From Martelella mediterranea (lineage in GTDB: Bacteria; Pseudomonadota; Alphaproteobacteria; Rhizobiales; Rhizobiaceae): 64,000 bases of DNA. Shown one piece after another: positions 25,569 to 35,039 of this stretch. The position numbers and the translations under genes are program-made. The stretch is taken from NCBI GenBank assembly GCA_003001975.1, contig PVUG01000012.1, forward strand, positions 95,951 through 159,950. The letters run 5' to 3'. Every line of letters starts with the position of its first letter. The first letter of the stretch is position 1. Under the pieces are notes generated by a model, which worked only from the letters and a program-made list of their open reading frames with translations, did not search any database and had not been told where the DNA came from.

Positions 25569-26088
25569 TCATCAAACCGGTCCGGGGTAAGTCAGTGACC
25601 GGCGATGTCACCGTGTCGGCGACGAGGGCGTATATGGCCTAACCCGATTTCAAATGCAACAACGAAATGATGGATTTCTGCATTTTTTTGTGTGCGAAAA
25701 ATCGCGAAGCATTTTCAGTGCATTAACGGAAGAAAGCGGAGCGGGGGCGGAATTTCCGTGTGCGCCGGGTGTTCTCGCATTGGATGAAGGCGAGAGGTCG
25801 GGGCATTTGCCCTGCCGAGGAATCCCGTCATTTCGGGATGATGCTTGCCGTCGCCTGTTCGCCTGCATCCTGCCGGAAAACGTCGTTTTGTCGCGCACCC
25901 GTTTGCTGCTGGACAAGTGCCATTTCCGGGGATAACACGGGTGCTGACACGAATTTGCTAACGAAAAATCGGGATTTCGTTTCAAAATTGGTTTCCGGGT
26001 CGCTGGTCATGGTTTTATCCGGCGCGCGCAACCAGCCAGTCTGCAGGGGACGTGATCTCGCTTTCATGACAACCGGGAGGAAATGGAT
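25569..26088. other. Intergenic gap upstream of the isomerase-like gene
   Basis: No convincing gene is seen in these 520 bp; open frames on both strands look random. A short hairpin-forming stretch, ACGAAA...TTTCGT, occurs at 25961-25980. GGGAGG at 26075-26080 is the ribosome site of the next gene. Confidence 0.4.
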
Positions 26089-27678
26089 ATGACGGATATC
26101 ATGCTGGTTGCCAGCGGTGACCTGCGCGAAAGCGCCAACACCAAGTGCTGGCCCACGCAAAAGGCGATGGAGGACAAGCTAGCCTTAGTCGTTGCCGAAA
26201 TGGGGCATACGCTGAAGCGTGCTCATCCGGTCAAGCCCGCCGGACACGGTTTCATTGCCACCCAGCGTGAGGGCATGGATGTTTTCAGGGCCATCGATCC
26301 GAACGCGCCGATCATCGTGGCGGAGGCCGTCTGGCAATATTCCTATCATGTGCTGCCCGGCCTGCTGGCGCACAAGGGGCCGATCCTGACGGTGGCAAAC
26401 TGGTCGGGGCAATGGCCGGGTCTCGTCGGCCTGCTGAACCTGAATGGCTCGCTGACCAAGGCCGGCGTTCCCTATGCTTCGCTGTGGAGCGAGACCTTCG
26501 ATGACGATTTTTTCCGGGAAGGCCTGAAGAGCTGGCTCGAGACCGGCACGATTGCCCACGATGAAAGCCATGTCCGCCCGTTCGATGCGGCTTCGCTGCC
26601 GGCCGAACTGGCCGGGCTTGCCGATGAGATCGCCGCCGATCTGGCCGGCAACAAGATCATTCTCGGCGTTTTCGACGAGGGCTGCATGGGCATGTACAAT
26701 GCCATCATCCCGGATGAAATCCTGATGCCGCTCGGTGTGTTCAAGGAGCGGCTGTCACAGTCCGCGCTCTATCACGCCACGAAACAGGTGAGCGACGAAG
26801 AAGCGCGTGCCGCCTACCAGTGGATGCTCGACAAGGGCATGACCTTCCACTTCGGCGCCGATCCGAAGGAGGAACTGACCGAAGATCAGGTCATCGATCA
26901 GTGCCGGATGTATATCGCCGCCGTCCGGCTGGCCGATTTCTTCGGCTGTGAAGCGATTGGCATCCAGTATCAGCAGGGCCTGAAGGATCTGTTGCCGGCA
27001 TCCGACCTGGTTGAGGGCATGCTCAACAATGATGACCGCCCGCCGGTGACCCGTGAAGATGGTTCGATCATCCGCGATGGCCGGGCAATCGTGCATTTCA
27101 ACGAGGTCGATGAATGCGCCGGCCTCGATGCGGTGTTGACCAACCGGTTGCATCGCGCGCTCGGCCAGCCGGTGGAAACCACGCTGCACGACCTGCGCTG
27201 GGGCGACGGCGACAAATCGGGCTCGCGCGACGATTTCATCTGGGTGTTCGAGATTTCCGGCGCGGTTCCGCCCGCCCACCACGAAGGCGGCTGGGCAGGG
27301 TCGGAAAGCTATCGCCAGCCGGCGATGTTCTTTCCCTTTGGCGGGGGAACGCTGAAGGGCTATGCCAAGCCCGGCGAAATCGTCTGGAGCCGCATCTTCC
27401 TCAAGGACGGCGCCCTGCACATGGATATCGGTCGCGGGCAGGCGGTCAAGCTGCCGCCGGAAGAGTGCGAGCGCCGCAGCCGGGCTACGGACTATCCCTG
27501 GCCGATCATGAATGCGGTTCTGACCGGTGTTTCGCGCGACCAGATGATGGCGCGCCACAAGGCCAACCATATTCAGGTTGCCTATGCGCTTTCGGCTGCG
27601 GAAGCCGACAAGGCGATGATGGCCAAGGCCGCGCTTGCGGCGAAAATGGGTATGACGGTCAGCGTCTGCGGCGTTTAG
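26089..27678 (+). CDS. L-fucose/arabinose isomerase-like protein
   Basis: A 529-aa cytoplasmic protein. [37 protein letters not shown] (about 99-135) resembles the core of the L-fucose/L-arabinose isomerase superfamily. [30 protein letters not shown] and [14 protein letters not shown] fit its metal-binding half, with possible ligands Glu, Asp and His. It should therefore be a metal-dependent aldose-ketose isomerase or a relative. ATG 26089 is chosen because GGGAGG lies 8 nt upstream; an in-frame ATG at 26083 is too close to that site. It is a single gene without sugar transporter or kinase neighbours, so the substrate is unknown. Confidence 0.62.
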   Translation: MTDIMLVASGDLRESANTKCWPTQKAMEDKLALVVAEMGHTLKRAHPVKPAGHGFIATQREGMDVFRAIDPNAPIIVAEAVWQYSYHVLPGLLAHKGPILTVANWSGQWPGLVGLLNLNGSLTKAGVPYASLWSETFDDDFFREGLKSWLETGTIAHDESHVRPFDAASLPAELAGLADEIAADLAGNKIILGVFDEGCMGMYNAIIPDEILMPLGVFKERLSQSALYHATKQVSDEEARAAYQWMLDKGMTFHFGADPKEELTEDQVIDQCRMYIAAVRLADFFGCEAIGIQYQQGLKDLLPASDLVEGMLNNDDRPPVTREDGSIIRDGRAIVHFNEVDECAGLDAVLTNRLHRALGQPVETTLHDLRWGDGDKSGSRDDFIWVFEISGAVPPAHHEGGWAGSESYRQPAMFFPFGGGTLKGYAKPGEIVWSRIFLKDGALHMDIGRGQAVKLPPEECERRSRATDYPWPIMNAVLTGVSRDQMMARHKANHIQVAYALSAAEADKAMMAKAALAAKMGMTVSVCGV

Positions 27679-27701
27679 CACGCCTTGCCGTGATTTTATT
27701 G

Positions 27702-27731
27702 CAATGGCCCTGCGCAGGCGGGGCCATTGTT
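27702..27731 (+). terminator. Terminator-like hairpin after the isomerase-like gene
   Basis: A perfect 9-bp stem CAATGGCCC / GGGCCATTG with a 10-nt loop, 24 nt past the stop. The T-run is short, so strength is uncertain. Confidence 0.6.
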
Positions 27732-27801
27732 GCATTCGGCCTCGAATGGTGGTGAAACAGGCGCGTTGTGATTTCACGCCGTCGAAAAGCACCTGGCCGC
27801 C

Positions 27802-28317
27802 ATGACTGTTTCCAAGACCGCCCCCAAATCGTCCGAAGAGCTGTTCACCTATCTCGATGAACTCGGGATTGCCTACGACAACCGGGAGCACCGCGCCGTC
27901 TTCACCGTTGCCGAAGGCGATGATCTCCGGGAGGAAATTCCCGGCGGCCACACCAAGAACCTGTTCATCAAGGACAAGAAGAGCCGCTATTTTCTGCTGA
28001 CCGTCGAGGAGTATGCGACGGTGGACCTGAAACAGGTGCATAATCTGATCGGTGCATCCGGCCGGGTTTCCTTCGGCAAACCGGATGCGATGATGGCGTA
28101 TCTCGGTGTCGAACCGGGATCGGTTACCGCGCTGGGCGCGATCAATGATACCCAGCATCAGGTGACCTTCATCCTCGATGCGGATCTGATGGAGAGCGAA
28201 ACCATAAACTGTCATCCGTTGCGCAACACGGCGACGACCTCCATCCACCGTGATGATCTTCTGCGCTTCATCCGGGCGACGGGACACGAGCCGCTTGTCT
28301 TGAAAGTGACGGCGTGA
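27802..28317 (+). CDS. Prolyl-tRNA editing deacylase (YbaK/ProX family, ProXp-ala-like)
   Basis: A 171-aa trans-editing enzyme of the YbaK/INS superfamily. FTVAEGDDLREEIPGGHTKNLFIKDKKSRYFLL (about 34-66) contains the conserved Lys and substrate-binding loop; GRVSFGKPDAMMAYLGVEPGSVTALGAIND carries the GxxxP motif. The family (ProXp-ala, PrdX) hydrolyses alanine or another small residue mischarged on tRNA-Pro. Length and motifs fit the ProXp-ala branch. It is the first of a rightward gene run to 30226. Confidence 0.88.
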   Translation: MTVSKTAPKSSEELFTYLDELGIAYDNREHRAVFTVAEGDDLREEIPGGHTKNLFIKDKKSRYFLLTVEEYATVDLKQVHNLIGASGRVSFGKPDAMMAYLGVEPGSVTALGAINDTQHQVTFILDADLMESETINCHPLRNTATTSIHRDDLLRFIRATGHEPLVLKVTA

Positions 28318-28374
28318 CACACGATCTACAGGCAAAGTCGGAACAGGCCCTCCGGGCCAGACGGGGAGATATTG

Positions 28375-29349
28375 ATGAGCGGTTTTGACAACCCATATGG
28401 CGGCTCCTTCAGCGGCCAGATGAACGTATCGGCCGATGGCGCAACCAACGGCGCGACACCGCCCGGCGGGCTGATCAAGGACACGACAACGGCCGATTTC
28501 ACCAAGGACGTGATCGAGGAATCGCGCACCCAGCCGGTGCTGGTCGATTTCTGGGCGCCCTGGTGCGGGCCATGCAAGCAGCTTGGTCCGATCATAGAAA
28601 AGGCGGTGACGGGAGCCGGCGGCAAGGTCAAGCTGGTCAAGATGAATATCGACGATCACCCTGCCATTGCCGGTCAGCTCGGCATTCAGTCGATTCCCGC
28701 CGTTATCGCGTTTTCCAACGGTCAGCCGGTCGATGGTTTCATGGGCGCCGTGCCCGAAAGCCAGGTGAACGAGTTCATCGCCAAGCTGTCGTCTGCCAAC
28801 CCGTCCGAGCAGGATCGCAAGGCCGAGATTGCGTCGGCGCTCGAGCAGGCAGAGCAATTGCTGGCCGAGGAGAAATTGCAGGAAGCCGGCCAACTTTTTG
28901 CCGGCGTCATGCAGGCCGATCCGGAAAACCCCAAGGCGCTTGCCGGTATCGGTCGCTGCATGGTTGCCGCTGGTCAGCTTGACCGCGCCAAACAGGTTCT
29001 CGATCAGGTGCCCGAGGAACTGAAGGAAGATGACGCCATCAAGGCGCTCGCCACCCGCATCGCGCAGATCGAGGAAGCCCGCAAATTCGGTGATCCGGCA
29101 GCGCTTGAACAGGCATTGGCCGACAATCCCGACGATCACGCCGCCCGCATGAAACTGGCCAAGGTGCTGAATGCGGAAGGCAAGCGCGAAGAGGCGGCCG
29201 AACATCTGCTGACGATTATGCGCAAGGACCGCGAGTTCGAGGATGACGGCGCACGCAGGCAACTGGTGGACTTCTTCGAAGCCTGGGGCCCGAAGGACCC
29301 GGCAACGATTACCGCGCGCCGCAGGCTTTCCACGATCCTGTTTTCGTAA
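28375..29349 (+). CDS. Thioredoxin/TPR protein, CnoX (YbbN) type
   Basis: A 324-aa protein: N-terminal glycine-rich tail, thioredoxin domain (about 40-145) and C-terminal TPR-like helices (AEIASALEQAEQLLAEEKLQEAGQLFAGVMQADPENPKALAGI). The active site is WAPWCGPC (C64, C67), so it is redox-capable, unlike E. coli YbbN. CnoX proteins hold unfolded clients and pass them to GroEL or DnaK under oxidative stress. ATG 28375 has GGGGAG 6 nt upstream. It is followed 12 nt later by the LON-domain gene. Confidence 0.9.
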   Translation: MSGFDNPYGGSFSGQMNVSADGATNGATPPGGLIKDTTTADFTKDVIEESRTQPVLVDFWAPWCGPCKQLGPIIEKAVTGAGGKVKLVKMNIDDHPAIAGQLGIQSIPAVIAFSNGQPVDGFMGAVPESQVNEFIAKLSSANPSEQDRKAEIASALEQAEQLLAEEKLQEAGQLFAGVMQADPENPKALAGIGRCMVAAGQLDRAKQVLDQVPEELKEDDAIKALATRIAQIEEARKFGDPAALEQALADNPDDHAARMKLAKVLNAEGKREEAAEHLLTIMRKDREFEDDGARRQLVDFFEAWGPKDPATITARRRLSTILFS

Positions 29350-29361
29350 CGGGAGCATATC

Positions 29362-30027
29362 ATGCAGATTGGCAATGCCCGATATCTGACCCGCAAGGAT
29401 CTGCCGGACGTGGTTCCGGTGTTTCCGCTGACGGGCGGGCTGTTGCTGCCGCAGGGGCAATTGCCGCTCAATATCTTTGAGCCGCGCTATCTGGCGATGG
29501 TTGACCATGCGGTCGCGGGCAACCGGCTGATTGCCATGGTCCAGCCCGTTCATCACGACGAGACGCTGGACGTCGACGCGCAAACGCCGCTTTCCAATAT
29601 CGGTTGCGTCGGGCGCGTCACCTCTTTTGCGGAAACCGGTGACGGGCGCTATCTCGTGGCGCTCACCGGTATTTGTCGTGTGCGGCTGATCGAGGAGGTG
29701 CATACCGCCAAACCGTTCCGCAGTTTCGAGATCGCCCCCTTCATGGGCGACCTCAATGTCGAGGCGCAGGAAGCCGGTGTCGACCGCGCCGCGCTGCTGG
29801 AAGCCTTCGGCGCCTATCTTGAGGCCGAGGGGCTGGAGACCGAATGGGAGCATATCGAACAGGCGGGTAATCTGACGCTGGTCAACTCGCTTTCGATGAT
29901 GGCGCCGTTCGGGCCGGCGGAAAAACAGGCGCTGCTTGAGGCGCCGGACCTCAAGGCCCGTGCGGAAATGTTCGTGGCGATCATCGAATTCGCGCTTGCC
30001 GGAGAGCCCGGCGACAAGCTGCAATAG
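29362..30027 (+). CDS. LON peptidase substrate-binding domain protein
   Basis: A 221-aa protein consisting only of the LON N-terminal domain: [34 protein letters not shown] at the start and [32 protein letters not shown]. There is no ATPase or protease module. Such stand-alone proteins are common next to CnoX-like genes in Rhizobiales, and their role in protein quality control is presumed, not shown. Spacing to both neighbours is about 10 nt, so it is part of one operon. Confidence 0.88.
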   Translation: MQIGNARYLTRKDLPDVVPVFPLTGGLLLPQGQLPLNIFEPRYLAMVDHAVAGNRLIAMVQPVHHDETLDVDAQTPLSNIGCVGRVTSFAETGDGRYLVALTGICRVRLIEEVHTAKPFRSFEIAPFMGDLNVEAQEAGVDRAALLEAFGAYLEAEGLETEWEHIEQAGNLTLVNSLSMMAPFGPAEKQALLEAPDLKARAEMFVAIIEFALAGEPGDKLQ

Positions 30028-30037
30028 GGCATCCCCG

Positions 30038-30226
30038 ATGAACAGGAAGGATGCCGGTATCGATCCGAAAATGCTGGAGCTTCTGGTCTGTCCGGTGACC
30101 AAGGGACGGCTGACCTATGATACCGAGCGTCAGGAGCTCGTCTCGCAGAAGGCGCGGCTGGCCTATCCCATCCGCGATGGCGTGCCGATCATGCTGGCCT
30201 CGGAAGCACGCCCGCTCGAACTTTAA
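30038..30226 (+). CDS. UPF0434/Trm112-like zinc-ribbon-type small protein
   Basis: A 62-aa protein of the YcaR/Trm112 family: [43 protein letters not shown]. The first of the usual zinc ligands is the Cys in LLVCPV; only one Cys is present, so zinc binding is doubtful, as in many bacterial members. Trm112 activates methyltransferases in eukaryotes; the bacterial role is unclear. It starts 10 nt after the LON-domain gene. Confidence 0.86.
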   Translation: MNRKDAGIDPKMLELLVCPVTKGRLTYDTERQELVSQKARLAYPIRDGVPIMLASEARPLEL

Positions 30227-30321
30227 GCATTCGGAAAGGCTTCTTCACACTGGATCGGCTTGTCACTTGCTGATGACCGGGCGCTCGATTACGTTTGCCC
30301 GCAGCGGGGGCTGTGAATGCG

Positions 30322-31215
30322 ATGGTACGTGTGATCATTGAAAGCCCGGCCGGAGATGAATTCTATCCGGCCCGGGTCAAAAGAAACTATTTCGAATCGG
30401 GCGACACGATCATCAGCGGTGATCCGCTTTATGATCTGGAGACGGCCAATGGCCGGCTGCTCCATATTCACGCCAGTCACAGCGGCGAGGCGGTGACATC
30501 GCCGTTTGCTGTTGGCGCCGTTCTGAGCGCGCGTGAAACGCTGATCGAACTCAACGTTGCCGATGATGACGCGCCGGAGGAATTCCATCCGCAAACGCCG
30601 GCGGAAACGGCCTTGCCAACCGGCACGAGACGGGTGGAGCTGCGCACACCTGTCGATGCCGCGCTTTATCCTGCCAATCTTATGAAAGTGCACGCCGAGC
30701 CGGGAGAATGGATTGATCGCAACAGCGTGCTCTATACGATCGAAGCGGCAACCGGGGCGGTGGTTGAACTCCAGATGCCGCTTTCGGGGCGGATTCTCTC
30801 CAGCAATGATGCCCGCAATCTTGTGCGTCACCGCGCGATCGCCGTCATCGAACCCGATGCGGATGATCCGCTGGCCGCGGCATTGGGCACGGCGCAGGGC
30901 GTCTATCTGCTGGCCGATGGTGTGTTTGCAAGTGACGAGGACGAGACCGCCGCCGACAAACCATCTGCGACCGTCGCCGCGGCGCGCGACCGGACAGGGA
31001 AACGGCGGATCGGCCTTTTTGCCGGTCTCGGCGTGATTGCCGCTCTGGCCGTCTCCGGCTGGTATGTGCTGACCTATGTGCCGTTTGATCACGTCGGTGC
31101 CGGTGCCGACGGCTATTATGGCCAGCGCCTCAACATCGAAACGCTTGGCGGAAAGCGCAAACTCTTCATTTCGGACGAACAGCAAAGGGGATTTGAAGCA
31201 TGGCTCGATTCCTGA
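30322..31215 (+). CDS. Membrane protein with two biotinyl/lipoyl-like repeats
   Basis: A 297-aa protein not recognised as a named family. Residues about 3-80 (VRVIIESPAGDEFYPARVKRNYFESGDTI...) and about 105-185 (RRVELRTPVDAALYPANLMKVHAEPGEWI...) are two diverged copies of the same biotinyl/lipoyl-like fold, as found in HlyD adaptors. Neither copy keeps the acceptor Lys, so they are structural, not acylated. A transmembrane helix (IGLFAGLGVIAALAVSGWYVLTYV, about 230-253) follows a basic stretch. The ATG at 30322 is the first Met with a sensible spacing. It overlaps the next gene by 16 nt, so the two proteins are probably made together. Confidence 0.72.
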   Translation: MVRVIIESPAGDEFYPARVKRNYFESGDTIISGDPLYDLETANGRLLHIHASHSGEAVTSPFAVGAVLSARETLIELNVADDDAPEEFHPQTPAETALPTGTRRVELRTPVDAALYPANLMKVHAEPGEWIDRNSVLYTIEAATGAVVELQMPLSGRILSSNDARNLVRHRAIAVIEPDADDPLAAALGTAQGVYLLADGVFASDEDETAADKPSATVAAARDRTGKRRIGLFAGLGVIAALAVSGWYVLTYVPFDHVGAGADGYYGQRLNIETLGGKRKLFISDEQQRGFEAWLDS

Positions 31216-33239
31216 ACGGTCATTGTGCCTGGCCGGTGGCTATATCGTCTGCAAAACTGCGCAGCGCTTTGCACCGGATACCGGTACTTTTTCTGGCTGC
31301 ACTGATGCTGTTTCCGGTGGCGGCGCTGGCCGATGACGCGCGCGTGATCACGGCCGAAGGCAATGTATACCAAGCCGAATTCCGGCATCCGATGCTTGAA
31401 GAGGACGCAGCTCCTGCCTCGACGGTGACGCTCGGCTGGGACAGCGAACTGACAATGGAGCTTAGTGCCGGCAAACCGGTGGTTTCCGCCCGGTTTCGCT
31501 ATGAGCTCGAGGATTACCGCTACGCCTTGCCCACGCTTGGCCCCGGTGCGTTTCAACTCTGGTCGCCGACAGGCAGCGTGCCGGAAAGTGCTGTACTGCC
31601 GGAGGCCGCACCGCCCGTCCTGCCTTATGCAGTTAACCTGATCTTTCGTTTTCGCGTGCCAGGCCAGGATGCCGCGATCGGCCTCGCGCAGACTGTCGAA
31701 GCGCCGGGCCTGCCGGGAGCGTGGGGGAGCAATCAGCCACAAAGCCCGGAATGGTCCGATGTTTTCGTCTGGGAAAGCGGGGATGCTGCGGGGGAACCGG
31801 TCCCTGCCGCCACCGCGGAGCAGATCTGGAATGACGGCGCATTGCAGCCGGACGGTGTGCGGATTGCCGGCATCAGTTGGTCGATCGCGGACCTGATGGC
31901 CTATCTTGCCGAAAACAATATGCGCAATCGTTCCATCGCCACGGCCGAGGCGGTCAATCGCCTGCTTTCCGGCGCTGCCCGCAGTTTCGGCTATGAGGTC
32001 GCGGCACAACTCGAAGACACGGCGCAATTTGAAGAGCCCGCCTTCCGGCCAGCTGTACCGCTCGAATTGTTGCGCAAGTTCGAGCGGCTCTTGAGCCTGC
32101 CGGACAGTCTGAAGGCGGGCGATCCGACGGCCTATGACGAGGCACGGGGCGACGCCGCAGCGATCATCGCGCTGATGGAAGACGATCAGGCTTCCTACGA
32201 GGAGATCGGGCCGACGCGTGCAGACCTTGTCGCGGACGTGGCGATGGTTCCTGCGCAAAACGGCATTCAGCCGGTCGACGGGCGAGCGACAGACAACCGT
32301 TCGCTGGCGGCCATTGTCACCGGCATCGATCAGGTGGTCTGCAGCGCAACCGTGGTCGGGCCGCGCCATGTTCTGACCGCAGCCGCCTGCGTTCTCGACC
32401 CCGAAACCGGAGAGGTGCTTGCCGACCGGCAGGTCATGCCGCGGATCGATCTCGATGACGGCTATATCCCTGTTTCGCGACGGTTCATTCAGCGCGTCTA
32501 TCTGCCGGTGGATGCAGCCCCCTTCAGCACGGCCGGCGCGCCTGAAAGCCAGATCACCCTCGTTGAGGTCCGCGAGCCTTCCGAGCGCCCGCCCTTTGCG
32601 GCCGAAACGGACGAAATATCCTTCTACAGAGGGGAGGAAGCAGGCGCTGGCGACGGTCGCCCGGTCGTGCAGTTTCATGATGCGGCGACGGGCGGGCTGA
32701 TGATGGCTTCGGGCTGTGCGGCGCTTGAAATCGAGCCAGGCGATCTGATGCCGGTGAACTGCACGCTGCCCGATGGTGCGTCGGGGGCCGGCATTCGTGC
32801 CGGCTCAGGCATTTTCGGGGTCTATCTTTCACCCGGACTTGGACGATATCTCGGAAAAACGGAAGTCGAGGCCATCGAGGCCATTGTGATGGGCAGCGGC
32901 TCGCCGTTTTTCCGCGCCATCGAGGCCAATCCCCGCTTTGCGATCACCTTCGTGTTGACCAACCGCTGCGATGTGCCGATCGATTATAATCTGCGCTATC
33001 GGGCGATGGAGGGCGACGGGCGCGGAGAATTCACCGACATTTCAGGGCGTATCGAGGGTGGCGCGCGCCGCTTCGTCGATCTGATCACGGATAACGGCGT
33101 TGTCTACATGCGCGGAACCGCCAGAGATGGCGACCTTGTCTGGGATGGTGGCCGGGTCTTCGACAGCGGCCGCCATTTCGGCATCCGCATCGATAGCTGG
33201 GGCGACTATTTCCACGCGCTGAGCTGTGACGATAAGTAA
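31200..33239 (+). CDS. Secreted trypsin-fold protein with lost catalytic residues
   Basis: A 679-aa protein with a signal peptide (about 28-45, cut near AALA-DD). The middle has a chymotrypsin-like domain: CSATVVGPRHVLTAAAC (381-397) aligns with the TAAHC block and keeps the Cys pair 16 residues apart, but the catalytic His is Ala396. The segment SQITLVEV aligns with the Asp strand and has Gln instead of Asp. Ser528 is kept in DGASGAGI. The protein is therefore probably an inactive serine-protease homologue. The flanking N-terminal part and a C-terminal domain (about 580-679) are unassigned. It overlaps the upstream membrane-protein gene by 16 nt. Confidence 0.75.
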   Translation: MARFLNGHCAWPVAISSAKLRSALHRIPVLFLAALMLFPVAALADDARVITAEGNVYQAEFRHPMLEEDAAPASTVTLGWDSELTMELSAGKPVVSARFRYELEDYRYALPTLGPGAFQLWSPTGSVPESAVLPEAAPPVLPYAVNLIFRFRVPGQDAAIGLAQTVEAPGLPGAWGSNQPQSPEWSDVFVWESGDAAGEPVPAATAEQIWNDGALQPDGVRIAGISWSIADLMAYLAENNMRNRSIATAEAVNRLLSGAARSFGYEVAAQLEDTAQFEEPAFRPAVPLELLRKFERLLSLPDSLKAGDPTAYDEARGDAAAIIALMEDDQASYEEIGPTRADLVADVAMVPAQNGIQPVDGRATDNRSLAAIVTGIDQVVCSATVVGPRHVLTAAACVLDPETGEVLADRQVMPRIDLDDGYIPVSRRFIQRVYLPVDAAPFSTAGAPESQITLVEVREPSERPPFAAETDEISFYRGEEAGAGDGRPVVQFHDAATGGLMMASGCAALEIEPGDLMPVNCTLPDGASGAGIRAGSGIFGVYLSPGLGRYLGKTEVEAIEAIVMGSGSPFFRAIEANPRFAITFVLTNRCDVPIDYNLRYRAMEGDGRGEFTDISGRIEGGARRFVDLITDNGVVYMRGTARDGDLVWDGGRVFDSGRHFGIRIDSWGDYFHALSCDDK

Positions 33240-33379
33240 GACGCGCCGATGGGGCGAAACTTCATGCGGTGGGTCTTGACGATCCGGAAATTCTCGACCT
33301 AATCGATGTCATCGCCTTTTCGGCCGGGCCCGCCGGCTGATGCACACCGGGCGAGCCGCATATCAAGGACGAACCTGTT

Positions 33380-34720
33380 TTGGAAACCGCTACCGGTCGC
33401 GTTCCGCGCCCTTTTTCGGTGACGCACCGGCAGGTGCTCACCATCGCCCTGCCGATGATGATCGCGCATTTTTCCACCCCGCTGGTGAGCCTTGCGGCCA
33501 CCGGCGTGGTCGGGCAATTGCGCGACGAGGTGCTGATTGGCGGTGTGGCGCTGGCGGCGGTGATTTTCGATGTGCTGTTCACCACGTTCAACTTCCTGCG
33601 CGCGGCGACCACCGGTTTTACCGCGCAGGCCGTCGGGGCGGAGGATCCCCGTGCCGAACAACGCATGCTGCTCGGCGGCATCCTGATTGCGGTCGGCTCC
33701 GGTCTTCTTATCCTGGCGCTGCATGTTCCCATCGGCCGGCTTGGCCTTTACGTGCTCGATGCCGACGGCGCGGTGGGGGACGCGGCCTGGACCTATTATG
33801 CCTGGCGGGTGTGGTCGGCGCCGTTCGCGCTGTTCAATTTCGTCGTGTTCGGCTGGGTTATCGGCCGCGGCGAGGCGATCACCGCGCTTCTCCTGCAGGT
33901 CGCGCTGAATGCGCTCAATCTGTTTTTCAGCTTCTTCTGGGTGTTGTGGCTGAACTACGGGCTTGCGGGCGCGGGCGCGGCAAGCCTGGTGGCCGAGGGG
34001 CTGACGGCGATTGCCGGCGTCGTTCTCATCCTGCGCCGTACCGACCGGCACAAATGGGAGGTTCCGGATCTTGCCACCGTGAAACGGCTTTTCTCGGTCA
34101 ACCGCGACATGATGATCCGCTCCTTTGCGCTTTTGATCGGGCTTTCGTTCTTCACGCGGCAATCGGGCGTTCTGGGCATTGATGTTCTGGCCGCCAACAC
34201 AGTGCTGTTGCGCTACTATTTCTTCGGTGTTGCCTTTCTCGATGGCTTTGCTACCGCCGCCGAGCAGCTTGCCGGTCGCGCTGTCGGGGCTTTCTACCGT
34301 CCGGCCTTTGACCGGGTGATCCGGCTGACCACGCTTTGGGGCGTGGCGATGGCGGTGTTTGTCTCCGCTGCGTTTTTCATCTCCGGGCCATATGTGGTCG
34401 CGCTGATCGCGCCGATCGCCAAGACCCAGGCGCTGGCCCATGTCTATCTGCCTTACGCGGCGATCATGCCGCTTGTCGGCGTCATCGCCTTCCAGATGGA
34501 CGGCGTATTCATCGGCGCGACATGGTCACGCGAAATGCGCACGCTGATGCTGTTTTCGCTCGCCTGTTACTTTGCCGCCTGGGCCGTGCTGCAGCCGCTT
34601 TTCGGCAATCACGGCCTGTGGATTGCCATGCTGCTGTTTCAGGGCGTGCGCTCTGTCGCTTTCCGCTACATGCTGCCGAAGCTTGCGGACCGCACTTTCC
34701 CGGAGCATCATCCGGCTTGA
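33380..34720 (+). CDS. MATE-family efflux transporter
   Basis: A 446-aa inner-membrane protein with about twelve helices: MMIAHFSTPLVSLAATGVVGQLRDE is the first, as in DinF-type MATE exporters. Later ATTGFTAQAVGAED and LDGFATAAEQLAGRAVGA are conserved. MATE pumps use Na+ or H+ to export cationic drugs or metabolites. The start is TTG at 33380 with AAGGAC about 9 nt upstream; no better ATG exists before the first helix. It converges on the small gene at 34731, 10 bp away. Confidence 0.9.
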   Translation: METATGRVPRPFSVTHRQVLTIALPMMIAHFSTPLVSLAATGVVGQLRDEVLIGGVALAAVIFDVLFTTFNFLRAATTGFTAQAVGAEDPRAEQRMLLGGILIAVGSGLLILALHVPIGRLGLYVLDADGAVGDAAWTYYAWRVWSAPFALFNFVVFGWVIGRGEAITALLLQVALNALNLFFSFFWVLWLNYGLAGAGAASLVAEGLTAIAGVVLILRRTDRHKWEVPDLATVKRLFSVNRDMMIRSFALLIGLSFFTRQSGVLGIDVLAANTVLLRYYFFGVAFLDGFATAAEQLAGRAVGAFYRPAFDRVIRLTTLWGVAMAVFVSAAFFISGPYVVALIAPIAKTQALAHVYLPYAAIMPLVGVIAFQMDGVFIGATWSREMRTLMLFSLACYFAAWAVLQPLFGNHGLWIAMLLFQGVRSVAFRYMLPKLADRTFPEHHPA

Positions 34721-34730
34721 GATTTTTGGC

Positions 34731-34970
34731 CTATTCTTCCGGTGTGTTTTCAGGTTCGCTGAAATAGGAACTGTCCGGAGAAATGAAGAAGGCATAGGCC
34801 ATGTAGGCTGCGGCCGCGCCAAACAGGATCGACCAGTAGGGCGAGCCGATAAAGATTTCGGCAACAGCCCAGCCGCCACATACCGCAACCGCCAGGACCC
34901 GGATCCAGAGCGGCTTGAGAGACGGATGTTTCAGATTAAGGCTTTCGCGCCAGTCGATCTTGCCTGCCAT
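34731..34970 (-). CDS. Small two-helix membrane protein, DUF3329-like
   Basis: A 79-aa protein with two predicted membrane helices (LWIRVLAVAVCGGWAVAEIFI and YWSILFGAAAAYMAYAFF) and an acidic C terminus. The pattern HPSLKPLWIRVLAVAVCGGWAV resembles small rhizobial proteins annotated DUF3329; function is unknown. The ATG at 34970 is preferred to an upstream start because it gives a compact N terminus. Confidence 0.72.
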   Translation of the reverse strand: MAGKIDWRESLNLKHPSLKPLWIRVLAVAVCGGWAVAEIFIGSPYWSILFGAAAAYMAYAFFISPDSSYFSEPENTPEE

Positions 34971-35039
34971 GTCATCGCCTTTCCGGGGTGTGTTTCGACA
35001 AGGCATAGCGGGGAAGGGCGGTCGATGGCAAGACGAACC

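Noticed and set aside
25332..25598. Short open frames across the tRNA-Gly region
   Set aside because: They translate the tRNA itself and its flanks; no ribosome site or protein family.
26755..30102. A 1115-codon open frame on the minus strand
   Set aside because: It lies antisense to five well-supported genes; long antisense frames are expected in GC-rich DNA with strong third-position bias. Its protein shows no domain.
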